This document shows, in pieces, positions 1-10,069 of a stretch of DNA of 64,000 bases. This DNA comes from Scilla litardierei. Taxonomy: Eukaryota > Streptophyta > Magnoliopsida > Asparagales > Asparagaceae. How positions within the stretch are numbered: position 1 is the first letter of the stretch; each line of letters begins with the position of its first letter. The DNA is taken from positions 84,568,422-84,632,421 of the forward strand of contig CM061140.1 in NCBI GenBank assembly GCA_030789695.1, given 5' to 3'. The translations under genes were made by a program, and so were the position numbers. The notes beneath the pieces are model-generated. The model was not told where the DNA came from, searched no databases, and saw nothing but the letters and a program-made list of their open reading frames with translations.

Positions 1-290
1 ACATTGGCTAATCTCCGTAGAGTAGAGCACAATGACATGGCTAATCTCGCATGAAGTAGAGCACTATGGCTAATCTTCAAGGAGTAGAGCCCAAGGAAAA
101 ACTTCATTAAAATGTTAGCCCCGTATGGGCTAGTCGGCACTGTGGTTAGCCCGTATGGGCTAATCGGCACATTCGAGTTTGACCAAGGCCTTTTGTCACC
201 CCGTATGGGTCATTCGGCAAGTTCGCGATCGACCAAGACCATCTGTCGGATTGGTCGACCAAAATGACCAAATTGGTCGACCAATTATTT
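1..290. repeat. Degenerate short tandem repeats
   Basis: Three imperfect copies of a unit built on TGGCTAATCT and AGTAGAGC fill roughly 1-95. Several copies built on CCCGTATGGGCTAATCGGCA fill roughly 115-215. The perfect palindrome TTGGTCGACCAA occurs near 252-263 and again near 274-285. No coding signal is convincing. If the primer binding site at 1102-1114 is real, this would be part of the 5' internal leader of a minus-strand retroelement. Confidence 0.6.
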
Positions 291-720
291 TGGTCTGCAA
301 CTTCTCCCGGCCAGGGCCTCTGCCCTGGCCGAGGCTTGGCCAAGGGCCAGCCAGGGCCTCTGCCCTGGCCGGCCAGGGGTCCTGGCCCCTCGGCTAGGGC
401 ATCTGCCCTGGCCGAGGCCGGCCAGGGCCGGCCAGGCCCTGGCCGTGGCCAGGGAGCCGGCCCTGGCCTCTGCCAGGGCCGGGCAGGCCGGCCATTGCCG
501 TCCTGGCCTTGGCCGACCACTGCCGGCCTGGCCATGGCCGGCCATGGCTTGGCCATGGCCGGTCATGGCCAAGGCCATTTTGGCATTGGCCGGCCATGGC
601 CCCTTTGGCCATGGCCGGTCACCCCCTTTGAATGGGGTTACCGCACACCCCGTCGGAGGGGTGGCCGTGGTGGTTATTGGCCGTAGCCAACCCCCTCCGC
701 ATGGGGAGGGGGGTGCATGG
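291..720. repeat. GC-rich low-complexity block of CCAGGGCC and GGCCATGGCC motifs
   Basis: The block is dominated by GGCCAGGGCC, GGCCGGCC and GGCCATGGCC words, many self-complementary. Long open frames exist on both strands only because TA-containing stop codons are rare here. Their products are Gly/Pro/Ala/Trp repeats without a domain, so none is called as a gene. Confidence 0.7.
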
Positions 721-802
721 CCTTCATAGCCCATTTGACCATGGTGCACATGCACTAAAATTCATCTTCCCCGATGGGAATAACCACCACCTTCTTCCTC
801 GA

Positions 803-1062
803 TGAAGCACCCGTTCGTCGATGAAGCACCCGTTCGTCGAGAAAATGGTTATTTTCTAATGGCCGTGTGCCAAAAAAGAAAAATAACATACTACATGAAC
901 GGTCAGTTCTTCCCGTCACGGAGAGTTCCTACCATATCCATAATGATAGGAGACCCTAACGTGAAAAGAACAACCGCTGCGTTCTCTCCGTCACGAAGCG
1001 TTCCTACCATATCCGTAATGGTAGGATACCCATTCGTGAAAAAGACAACGACTCGTTCATAG
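803..1062. repeat. Tandem repeats of 19 bp and 75 bp
   Basis: A 19-bp unit starting GATGAAGCACCCGTTCG is present twice around 802-839. Two copies of a 75-bp unit, each starting CCGTCACG and containing TTCCTACCATATCC, lie at about 913-987 and 988-1062 and differ at many positions. The function is unknown. They lie just upstream of the candidate primer binding site. Confidence 0.7.
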
Positions 1063-1101
1063 TTTCGACGGGACGGCGGTTTGACCGGGGCGAACTCGTA
1101 T

Positions 1102-1114
1102 GGCTCTGATACCA
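1102..1114 (-). other. Candidate primer binding site (initiator-Met type)
   Basis: On the minus strand this reads TGGTATCAGAGCC, the sequence complementary to the 3' end of initiator-Met tRNA that primes many plant Copia elements and chromoviruses. It lies one base from the TG terminus of the candidate LTR at 1116, so the internal region of the element would run leftwards to the window edge. Confidence 0.65.
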
Positions 1115-1115
1115 A

Positions 1116-1520
1116 TGATGGATCCTGCCAAAACAGAGTTAGGATCGATAAAATGAAGTTTAGACTTACGCTTGCGTATGCGGCACGGTAGTCTACGAAC
1201 TTCGCCTTCGGATTCGCCACGACGGATCGAGTCTTCTCACGAACGGAGTAAGGCTACTAAATCCACAATCTAAATCTCTACTTTAGATTAAGAACTTGGA
1301 TAAAGAGAGAGGAAGTATTTCGGTAGAGCTTCGCTAGAATGAAAATGCATGCAAGAATGCCATGCAAAAGTGTAAGGAAATGGCTAACCCTTGGGTCTTA
1401 TTTATAGCCCCCAAGGTAGTTATTTTAGGGTAAATTGTTCCTTTGGAACAATTTAACTAAAGCGTACCATCATACATGACACATTATAAGCTTAAGTTGT
1501 ACCATATGCATGGTACAACA
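1116..1520 (-). mobile_element. Candidate Copia-type LTR
   Basis: The segment starts TGATGG next to the primer binding site and can be closed at GGTACAACA, giving a TG...CA unit of about 405 bp. A second LTR copy is not in the window, so the right boundary is inferred. Just beyond it lies ATTCCCCCTTTATTA, which on the minus strand looks like a polypurine tract. A single LTR with a primer site on one side and a polypurine tract on the other is what recombination between two tandem elements would leave. Strand and family come from the primer site only. Confidence 0.45.
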
Positions 1521-1521
1521 T
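1489..1521. repeat. Near-perfect inverted repeat (hairpin)
   Basis: TTGTACCAT and ATGGTACAA face each other across a four-base loop (ATGC), flanked on both sides by AAGCTTAAG-like arms. It sits at the end of the candidate LTR and contains restriction-site-like palindromes (AAGCTT, CTTAAG, ATGCAT). Confidence 0.7.
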
Positions 1522-1790
1522 AAGCTTAAGATATTCCCCCTTTATTAGCCATATGTCGCATGCACTTATGCATATATAATGCGACTTTCCCACTCATCCA
1601 GAGATCCTCTCCGCAAGGGAACAGATTCCCTTTGCACATGACTTCGTGTACGCGACGTTCGAGGTCCGTATTCCCTCGTACATTCCCCACAAGGGTGTAC
1701 AAACGTCTTCCATATCCAACACAATAGTAATAGACAATTATGTGTATTAGTGGCTTGATAGAATAACATTCTAAATCACACAAAGATACG
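1521..1790 (-). other. Possible 3' end of a Copia internal region
   Basis: On the minus strand this stretch leads into a purine run (AAAGGGGGAATA) immediately before the candidate LTR, as a 3' internal region would. No domain is recognisable in the short open frames. The assignment is by position only. Confidence 0.3.
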
Positions 1791-2757
1791 AATGAAGTCT
1801 TTGTGATCTAAATCAAATGTTTTTCAAAATCCTTTTAAATAAAATTAGAGAATAAGTAATATGGATTTTGAAAACAAATAGCCAAATAAAAAATTCGATC
1901 TTCAGAAAATAATATCTCAAAGGAATTACAAGATCAAGAATAAAAACAGATTTGGCTAAGAGAGAATGAGAGCTGAGAATTTGAGAATGTTTAGAACTTT
2001 TGCACAAGAGAATTCTGATGTCAAGAGTTGTTGTATTTTCTCAAAGAAATAGTCCTCTATTTATAGGTGAAAATGATGAATTCGAAATTCAAATTCATTT
2101 GACTTTTGCCCCGAAAATCATGGGAATAATAAATTAGAGATATGTCAAAAGTCATGTCAAAACGTCGAATTTCGACAGCTGGTAGTCGACTCCCCGGGAT
2201 TGGTAGTCGACTCCTAGTGTGTTTAAGGAGAAATTAATTCTCAGCTGGTAGTCGACACCCACTCCTTGGTAGTCGACTCCCAGAGGAGTTTCTTCTGAGA
2301 CACGGCTAGTAAAACATGTAGTTAGCTCCAGGGTGTAATGGAGTTTCACTACGAAAAAGCAAATCGACTAGCAAAAGCTCTCAATAACTTTGAAAGTAAT
2401 TTAAAAGGTATTTTAAAATGTTTAGCTTCGAAATCATTTGTGTGTGTGTTGTCTATACGTTTGGCTTTAACATAATCCTAAGAAGGACACAACTCACACA
2501 CTGTAGACTAGGACACGTCTTCGGAAGCTTGATCAACTGATGATGATGTAGATGTGAGCTTCTCTTGAGCTTCTGTTCCATTTGAGCTTTGAGCTTCATC
2601 ATTGATCTAGCAACATTCGTCCTTGTCTTTGAGCGTAGATTGCGCTTCTCTGGAGTATGCATAAAGCTTTTCATTTGTCGCACAACCTGCACACTTAGTC
2701 GTAGTGTAGTTAGTACACTAAGTTTCATTTGGTGTGCTCATCATCAAAATCACTTGG
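1790..2757 (-). mobile_element. Decayed SIRE-type LTR with a GGTAGTCGACTCC array
   Basis: Read on the minus strand the right part begins TGATTTTGATGATGAGCAC and continues with a SIRE/Maximus-like LTR opening (AAACTTAGTGT, then a TGTGCAGG-like segment). Within it, at 2179-2280, four copies of GGTAGTCGAC(T/A)CC are spaced 20-50 bp apart. No primer site, polypurine tract or target duplication was found, so both boundaries are approximate. Confidence 0.4.
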
Positions 2758-2769
2758 GGGTGGAATTCA

Positions 2770-3503
2770 ATTTCCATCAATAATGATATGGACATGATTT
2801 TTACTAACATATACATAAGCATGAACACAATTAAGCATGGAAGAGGACATGGATATAAAATAGCTTGACATGTGACATATTGAGAAAAGCATAATTCTTC
2901 GTACATATAACTAACATATGGCAAGCTACTAACATTTTCCATGCTAACACATTTTCATACTATCATCCGGAAAATTACTTACATAGGTATAACACATGGT
3001 AAACCTTGGAACTTACTCATAAAACACAAACATGGAATCTGCCTAAAACTGCTATAGTAGAAAGATTAGCACTGTTAGCATATCTATAGTCAGAATTAGC
3101 CTCTGGTCCCTTCACAAAAGTTGTAGATCTATGGGTTCTACACAAGCCCACCAAATTGCAGAGAAAAATTCCAAGTACATGAATTATAGTGATTTTTCTC
3201 ATGACAGGCACAATTTCAGTCTGTTGAATTGAGGCATTTTCAAGTCCAAATTACTACTAACTAAAGGCAGAATTAGAATTTTGGAAAATTACTTAGGAAA
3301 ATTACAAATTGAAGAGCTTGAATCCAGCTTTCCAACGACACCAAGATTACAATATTTCATTAAGTCTGCAGGGATTCTACTCATTTTATTGAAAGATGTC
3401 TAGATTGTCTAAAAACAGACCAGTTTCAGAAACTGAATTTTTGCCCGATTTTTCAATTCGAATTTGCAACACTTGTAAACATGAAAGTTATTAAGGACTT
3501 CAA
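2770..3503 (-). mobile_element. Chromovirus-like LTR, segment 1 (left part of split host)
   Basis: This AT-rich non-coding DNA continues across the next insertion: the TTCAA ending here is repeated at 9658-9662. Together with 9658-10069 and 21803-22276 it forms one interrupted unit whose minus-strand start is TGTAATACCCCG, the usual opening of Tekay/Del-type LTRs. The left end is not defined. Confidence 0.4.
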
Positions 3504-4265
3504 TGTAAGGGATCATGTGGGGCTACACACACTAGAGGGGGGTGAATAGTGTAATAGTAAGCAAAGTGCTTAATTAAAAGTTACTAAAATTAATGCACAA
3601 TAAGCAACGGAAATTAAACGGAGTGCACCAGAACAACAATCGCAAACACAAGGATTTTACCATGGTTCCCCAAAACTTGGGTACGTCCAGCCACATCAGT
3701 ATTCACTATAATTCCCACACAGAGAAGTGAATACAATCTCACACAGAGGATTTAGGATTTCCACAAAGAGATATCCTTACTCTCACACAGAGAGACATCA
3801 CACAGAGGATTTTGTTCTCTCACACAGAAAGAAACAAACTCCCACAAAGAGCGTAACTCCCACACAGAGAGTAACTAATTCCCACAAAGAGAATTAGGGT
3901 TTCGAACAAAAAACAAAACGAAACAACACTTACATATGCCTTGATATGATCTTACCAATGTAAAGAAGAAGGCATGCAAGTGAATGACTAAGTGCTTGAG
4001 ATGAGGCTTTGATTGCACTTGATGATCTTTCTCTCTTCTAGAAATGAATCCTAACACTTCTCACTTCAGTGTATGAAATGAAGAGAAGAAAGATGATCTT
4101 CAAGAAAAGGAATGAGAATTAGATCCCTTGGAGAATTTCCCTATGAGCTAGCTTCAATGCATGAAGAGGAATGTGCTCATGAGAGGGAAATGGGAAAGAT
4201 TAGGAGTGGCTAATGATTCTCAAATATATTCAATATTAACCAAGAGTTCTAAATGAACTAAGCCA

Positions 4266-4269
<4 letters not shown>

Positions 4270-4321
<52 letters not shown>
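4270..4321. repeat. AT dinucleotide microsatellite, about 26 units
   Basis: This is an uninterrupted AT run in the left LTR. The equivalent position in the right LTR (8356-8363) has TATATATA, and the solo LTR near 27716 also has a short run, so the long array arose by expansion in this copy. Confidence 0.95.
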
Positions 4322-4324
<3 letters not shown>

Positions 4325-4408
4325 GCCCAAATGAACCCATAAAACCAGCCAAAAACCCAAAAGGAAGAAATCTGCAACGGCTATATTTTGGCAGTTTACG
4401 GCACAGAC

Positions 4409-5046
4409 AGTCGACTGATGAACAAATGAAAGTCGACCGTTCAACGGCTAGAAAAATCCCAACATCTATAATCTGAGCCAGGACAGTCGACTGTAGAAGA
4501 CTACACAAGCGACTGTAAAACAGACAGTCGACTGTATATCATTCATCAGGCGACTGCTGCAGGGGATGGAGATAAACAAAGAGTTGCAACTTTCTCTCAG
4601 TATGCATACAGGCAACTGATGACCAGAGTACAGTCGATTGTAATATAGACAGGCGACTGTTTCTCCTTCATCGGTCGACTGTTGCATGCGATGGAGAAAA
4701 ACAGAGTGATGCAATTTTTGCACTTACGCCTTTCAGACGACTGATGGCCATTTCACAGGGGACTGTAAATATACAGGCGACTGTAAAAATGTCATTAGAG
4801 GACTGTCTTGCAAATTGAGATGAAGCCCAGAAAATGCAAGAAGCGCACAATCAACTGTCGACCAATTCACAGGCGACTGTAGAAACACAGGCGACTGTAA
4901 ATTGAACATCAGTCAACTGATGCGAAAAGCTCAAGAAGAGTCAATCAAAGGATGACTTGAGCAGTGCACCAGAGTCGACTGTAGAAGGCACGACAGGCGA
5001 CTGAAAATCACCCAGTCGACTGTGAAACCTTCATCAGGCAACTGTT
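4409..5046. repeat. Array of GTCGACTG / GGCGACTGTA motifs in LTR
   Basis: About two dozen copies of CAGTCGACTG or AGGCGACTGTA variants are spread over roughly 640 bp at irregular spacing. The palindromic core is GTCGAC. The same array is at about 8447-9083 and 27812-28470. It has no open coding frame of its own. Confidence 0.9.
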
Positions 5047-5591
5047 GGAGAGCCAGAGACTCCAATTGAGTCTTTGGGCTAGATGAACCTATTGAGTTGG
5101 ATTCTGTGATAATCCTAAGGCTCACTAAGATGGTGAAATGTATATGCATGAGAGTATGACCATCTATCAAGTCATTACAAAAATCCTAGACTCAAAAAGA
5201 GAAATGCAAGTAATTGAAATTACATAGATTACAAATTGCATTTCCTAGAGTCTAAGTCTTCAAGCTCATGAGACCTTGATGATCCCCATCATCTCTAAGC
5301 TTTGGCACTCCTTGATGAGCTTCTCTTCATCAAGCTCCAAGCTTTGACAATGCTACTCTAGATGTCCATCCATCATCATGCTCCAAGCTTTGGCTTCATT
5401 AGATGATCTTCACCATCACTCTTGGAGGTCTTTAAGATATCCCTTGCAATATTCTCTAAGCATTATACTTTGTCTCATCAACATATAATCATTAAGATAA
5501 ACTGAGACTAAAACATAAGATTGATTAGCATACTAACATAATGTATTGATCATCATCAAAACAACGTTAGTCTTGAACCCAAGAACTAACA

Positions 5592-6209
5592 ATCTCCTCC
5601 TTTTTGATGACGACAATCCATTATGTCAAAATATTATAAACATTGAAATAAACAATGTGTGCTAACAAACTCCTCCAATCAATATGCAAATGTGCTCAAA
5701 ATATAAACATATAAAGCACAGAACATATTGATGGTTGTTATGCAAAAACACACCAATTGATAATAATGCATAAACAAGCATAATGTATATTTTTACATAA
5801 CATATTTCTCTCCCCGATTGGCATATCAAAAAGATGGGTAATAGCCAAATAGGAGAACCAAGGGTAAGAGAAATAACCATCCCATATACACAAACATAAT
5901 GTGAATGAAATACAATGTGCCATACGAATGGAAAAATAATGCTAGCAAGCAAAAATTCCTTACTCCCCTATAATCATACAAAACATGCAAACATGGAAGT
6001 AATGGACACACTCACAAAAATGTGGGTACAAAATGTAAACATACAAGCATGGTACCCAAGCAATGAATAACAATGTGAGTGAGCTAGCAAGTTGGAAACC
6101 AAACAAAAGTGGAGTTTGGTTTCTGTATATAGTCATATGAAAATATAACATTACGAACATATGAATCTATATACGCATTCCTATCAAGCCTAGAAACATT
6201 CTTAGGAAT
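5592..6209 (-). other. Non-coding 3' internal region of the gag-only element
   Basis: Between the gag remnant and the 3' LTR, the sequence starts at the polypurine tract and continues AT-rich without a recognisable domain. This is the side where pol would lie in a complete element; nothing resembling pol is left. Confidence 0.6.
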
Positions 6210-7591
6210 CTACAAAGAAAGTGATTTGGGATTCTCAGGAAGAGGTTTGGTTAAGGCATGAGTAGGAGGTGAGGGTGCATGCTTATGAGGTGGAATATAA
6301 ACATTGGCGTGCCCCGTGTGTGAAACATGAGATCTATCATTAGAAGCATTCATACAAGCAATTCTACCATGCATAGGAACATGTGAAGCACGCAAAGATT
6401 TATCCTCAATTTTAGCATGCAAGCAATAATAAGATTTCTTATGAGTAGAAACATCATGCATAGCATTAAAAGAAGAAGTATTCATATCAACATGTTTTTG
6501 AATAGGCTTCTTAATATATGCAAGGCCGGAATACAAAAATACATGATTTCTCTTTGGCTTAGAAATAATAGTTGATTTTAGGCCAAAAGAGTTGGATGTG
6601 AATTTCTCATTAGAATGCTCCCCCATAAAATTTATTTGGGTGCTTCTACGAGAAGAGCTTGGTTTGTCCACCTTCAATGAAGAGGATCCAAAATCGTGTC
6701 CTTACTCAATTTGAAATTTTCAATTTGAGTAGACAATAGCTCACATTTCTTCAAAAGTGAAGAAATGTTGGCATCCCTCTTGGACAGCCATGAGCTAAGC
6801 TCACAACATTTTGACTTGAGAGCCAATGTCACATCTCTCAAAATGTTGTAATCACTCTCCGAGTGCATCTTTTCCATTTGGAGTTTGAGAGAAGCATTCT
6901 CATCTCTCACAGCACTCAATTGAGAAAGAACTCCTTCTTTCTCGGCATGCAGACAATGAATTTCCTCTTTATGAGTAGCATAAGCACTCTCCTTTAAAGA
7001 GCTATGAAGTTCATTGACATACACTACTTGAGCTTTAAGAGACTCATTCTCTTTGCTCAACATGCACACACGTGAATCAAGAGCAATCTTTTCTTGATTC
7101 AATGCAATAGTTTGTGTATCATCACAAGGTTTGGATGATAATGAAGTGTGCGTGTGTGCATCTCTCTCATGCTTGTTGTTATTCGCTTTGTGAGAGTCCA
7201 TAAACAATGCATTACAATTTTCAATTAAATCACTACGTTGAACGAGAGAGTTACGAGTTACCTCATTACCAACGATGCTCTCATCATCGCACGATTCCTC
7301 TCCACCATATTCTTCATCAAGATAATTCCATATCGTCTTGGCCGTCTTAAAATCACTTACTTTCTTAGCAATTTTCGGAGAGAGAGCATTTAGCAATGCA
7401 TTCCAAACTCGAGCATCCGAGGTAATATACACTGACTCCTCATGCACATCAAGCCAGTGGAACATGTTCTTCCTCCATTTTGAGAAGTGTTTGCCTTTGA
7501 AGACGGGAGTAAAGGAGAGGGGTTGTTGAGACTTAGAAGTCATGCTTGCAAAAGCCACCAAACCAAGGCTCTGATACCAACTGTAAGGGAC
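6210..7591 (-). pseudogene. Copia-type gag remnant of the SIRE-like element
   Basis: This is the only coding region of the element. The first open frame (7591 down to 6674, about 305 residues) has the gag N-terminal pattern of plant Copia elements: W-R-K-N-M near residue 41, then a helix-rich stretch with K-T-A-K-T-I-W-N-Y-L near residues 83-92. A long coiled-coil-like segment rich in E, K, L and S follows. A second frame (6677 to 6210, about 155 residues) overlaps it by four bases and continues in another phase, best explained by a one-base indel near 6675. It ends with His/Pro-rich sequence. No intact CCHC zinc knuckle is visible. Gag would form the virus-like particle; here it may only mark the family. 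Confidence 0.75.
7569..7580 (-). other. Primer binding site of the gag-only element
   Basis: CTCTGATACCAA in plus orientation is the reverse complement of TTGGTATCAGAG, an initiator-Met-type primer site. It lies one base from the start of the right LTR at 7582 and fixes that LTR as the 5' LTR. Confidence 0.9.
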
Positions 7592-9657
7592 CATGCGAAG
7601 CTACACACACTAGGGGTGAATAGTGTAATAGCAAGCAAAGTGATTAATTAAAAGTTACTAAAATTAAGGCATAATAAGCAGCGAAAATTAAACAGTGTGC
7701 TCAACAACAACAATCACAAACACAAGGATTTTACCCTGGTTCCTCAAAACTTGGGTACGTCCAGCCACACCAGTATTCACTATAATTCTCACACAAAGAA
7801 GTGAATACAATCTCACACAGAGATACTTCACACAGAGGATTTAGGATTCCCACAAAGAGATATCCTTACTCTCACACAGAGAGACCTCACACAGAGGATT
7901 TTGTTCTCTCACACAGAAAGAACCAAACTCTCACAAAGAGAGTAACTCCCACACATAGAGTAACTAATTCCCACAAAGAGAATTAGGGTTTCGAACAAAA
8001 AACAAAACGAAACAACACTTACCTATGCCTTGATATAATCGTACCAATGTGAAGAAGGCATGTAAGTGAATGACCAAGTGCTTGAGATGAGGCTTTGATT
8101 ACACTTGATGATCTTTCTCTCTTCTAGGAATGAATCATACACTTCTCACTTGAGTATATGAAATGAAAAGAAGAAAGATGATCTCCAAGAAAAGGAATGA
8201 GAATTAGATCCCTTGGAGAATTTCCCTATGAGCTTGCTTCAATGCATGAAGAGGAATGTGCTCATGAGAGGAAAATAGGAGAGATTTGGAGTGGCTAATG
8301 ATTCTCAAAGATATTCAATATTAACCAAGAGTTCTAAATGAACTAAGCAATCTCCTATATATAGAAAGCCCAAAGGAACCCATAAAACCAGCCAAAAACC
8401 CAAAGGGAAGAACTCTGCAACAGCTAGATTTTGGCAGTTTACGGCACGGACAGTCGACTGATGAACAAATGAGATCGACTGTTTAAAGGCTAAAAAAATC
8501 CCAACGGATATAATCTGAGCCAGGACAGTCGACTGTAGAAGACTGCACAGGCGACTGTAAAACAGACAGTCGATTGTATATCCTTCATCAGGCGACTGCT
8601 GCAGGGGATGGAGAAAAACAGAGAGTTGCAACTTTCTCCCAGTATGCATACATGTGACTGATGACCAGAGTATAGTCGACTGTAATATAGATAGGCGACT
8701 GTTTCTCCTTCATCAGTCGACTGTTGCATGAGATGGAGAAAAACAGAGTGATGCAATTTTCGCACTTACGCCTTTCAGACGACTGATAGCCATTTCACAG
8801 GCGACTGTAAATATACACGCGACTGTAAAAATATCATTAGGCGACTGTCTTGCAAATTGGGATGAAGCCCAGAAAATGCAAGAAGCGCACAATCGACTGT
8901 CGACCAATTCACAGGCGACTGTAGAAACACAGGCGACTGTAAATTGAACATCAGTCGACTGATGCGAAAAGCTCAAGAAGAGTCAATCAAAGGATGACTT
9001 GAGCAGTGCACCAGAGTCGACTGTAGAAGGCACGACAGGCGACTGAAAATCACCCAGTCGACTGTGAAACCTCCATCAGGCAACTGTTGGAGAGTCAGAG
9101 ACTCCAATTGAGTCTTTGGGCTAGATGAACCTATTGAGTTGGATTCTGTGATAATCCTAAGGCTCACTAAGATGGTGAAATGTATATGCATGAGAGTATG
9201 ACCATCTATCAAGTCATTACAAAAATCCTAGACTCAAAAAGATAAATGCAAGTAATTGAAATTACATGGATTACAAATTGCATTTCCTAGAGTCTAAGTC
9301 TTCAAGCTCATGAGACCTTGATGATCCCCATCATCTCTAAGCTTTGGCACTCCTTGATGAGCTTCTCTTCATCAAGCTCCAAGCTTTGACAATGCTACTC
9401 TAGATGTCCATCCATCATCATGCTCCAAGCTTTGGCTTCATTAGATGATCTTCACAACTTCATCCAAGCTTGAGCACTCCATTACTCTTGGAGGTCTTTA
9501 AGATATCCCGTGTAATATCCTCCAAGTATTATGCTTTGTCTCATCAACATATAATCATTATGATAAACTGAGACTAAAACATAAGATTGATTATTACACT
9601 AACATAATGTATTTATCATCATCAAAACAACGTTAGTCTTGAACTCAAGAACTAACA
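7582..9657 (-). repeat. 5' LTR of the gag-only SIRE-like element
   Basis: The 2076-bp LTR matches 3504-5591 through its whole length, apart from the AT expansion and scattered substitutions and small indels. Its GTCGACTG array is at about 8447-9083. It ends CTAACA directly before the TTCAA target repeat. Confidence 0.9.
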
Positions 9658-10069
9658 TTCAATATGTACAACATATATTTTTTCAGGCATTTCCATGTAG
9701 CCAATTAGGTGCAGCAAACTACCAAAGTCTATGCCAGGTCTGAGCAAATTTTAGCATGTTGTTCATCTATCTAATTGCATGTTTAACATCTAATGTACAG
9801 AATTAGAGCTAACCCAATTAAGACCCTAGTTCCAAAATTAAGTCCTACTAAAGGATTAGAAATTTCTACCTTAAAAGTCATACAAAAAATTTCTCTTGCT
9901 CTTCTTAATCTTTGATGAACTTGAGCTCCTAGTCCCCTTCTTCAATCCCTAGCTTGACCTCCAAAAGTTGGATTTTTAGAGAGCTTTTGGGGAGAATTTT
10001 GGTGTTAGAATGATGAGGAAAAAGTGAGGATTCTTGATGGTGGGGTGGGTGGTGCTTGGGGTGGTGATG
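9658..10069 (-). mobile_element. Chromovirus-like LTR, segment 2 (between two insertions)
   Basis: This is host DNA between the SIRE-like and Athila-type elements. It starts with the second TTCAA and ends with the first TGATG. It is non-coding on both strands. Joined to segments 1 and 3 it forms one continuous LTR-like unit on the minus strand. Confidence 0.45.

Larger units (their letters stand above)
3504..5591 (-). repeat. 3' LTR of the gag-only SIRE-like element
   Basis: The 2088-bp LTR begins TGTAAGGG and ends CTAACA. Near its left end (about 3714-3900) it holds many copies of a CACA(C/A)AGAGAG-type motif. At 4409-5046 it holds the GTCGACTG/GGCGACTGTA array, and at 4270-4321 a long AT microsatellite. 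It is closely similar to the copy at 7582-9657. Confidence 0.9.
3504..9657 (-). mobile_element. Non-autonomous SIRE-like Copia element (gag only), complete
   Basis: This is a 6154-bp element with long LTRs (3504-5591 and 7582-9657) bounded by TGTAAGGG...CTAACA and flanked by TTCAA at 3499-3503 and 9658-9662. The primer site (7569-7580, CTCTGATACCAA in plus orientation) and the polypurine tract (5592-5610, ATCTCCTCCTTTTTGATGA) put the element on the minus strand. The internal region is only about 2 kb and encodes gag-like protein; no protease, integrase, reverse transcriptase or RNase H remains. Mobilisation would have needed proteins in trans from an autonomous relative (inference). A solo LTR of the same family lies at 26883-29045. 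Confidence 0.9.

Noticed and set aside
146..755. Several overlapping open frames of 70-156 codons on both strands
   Set aside because: They come from GC-rich repeats with few stop codons; products are low-complexity and no domain is visible.
4409..5046. Possible CRISPR-like array of short palindromic repeats
   Set aside because: Plant retrotransposon LTR, irregular spacing, no uniform spacers and no cas genes.
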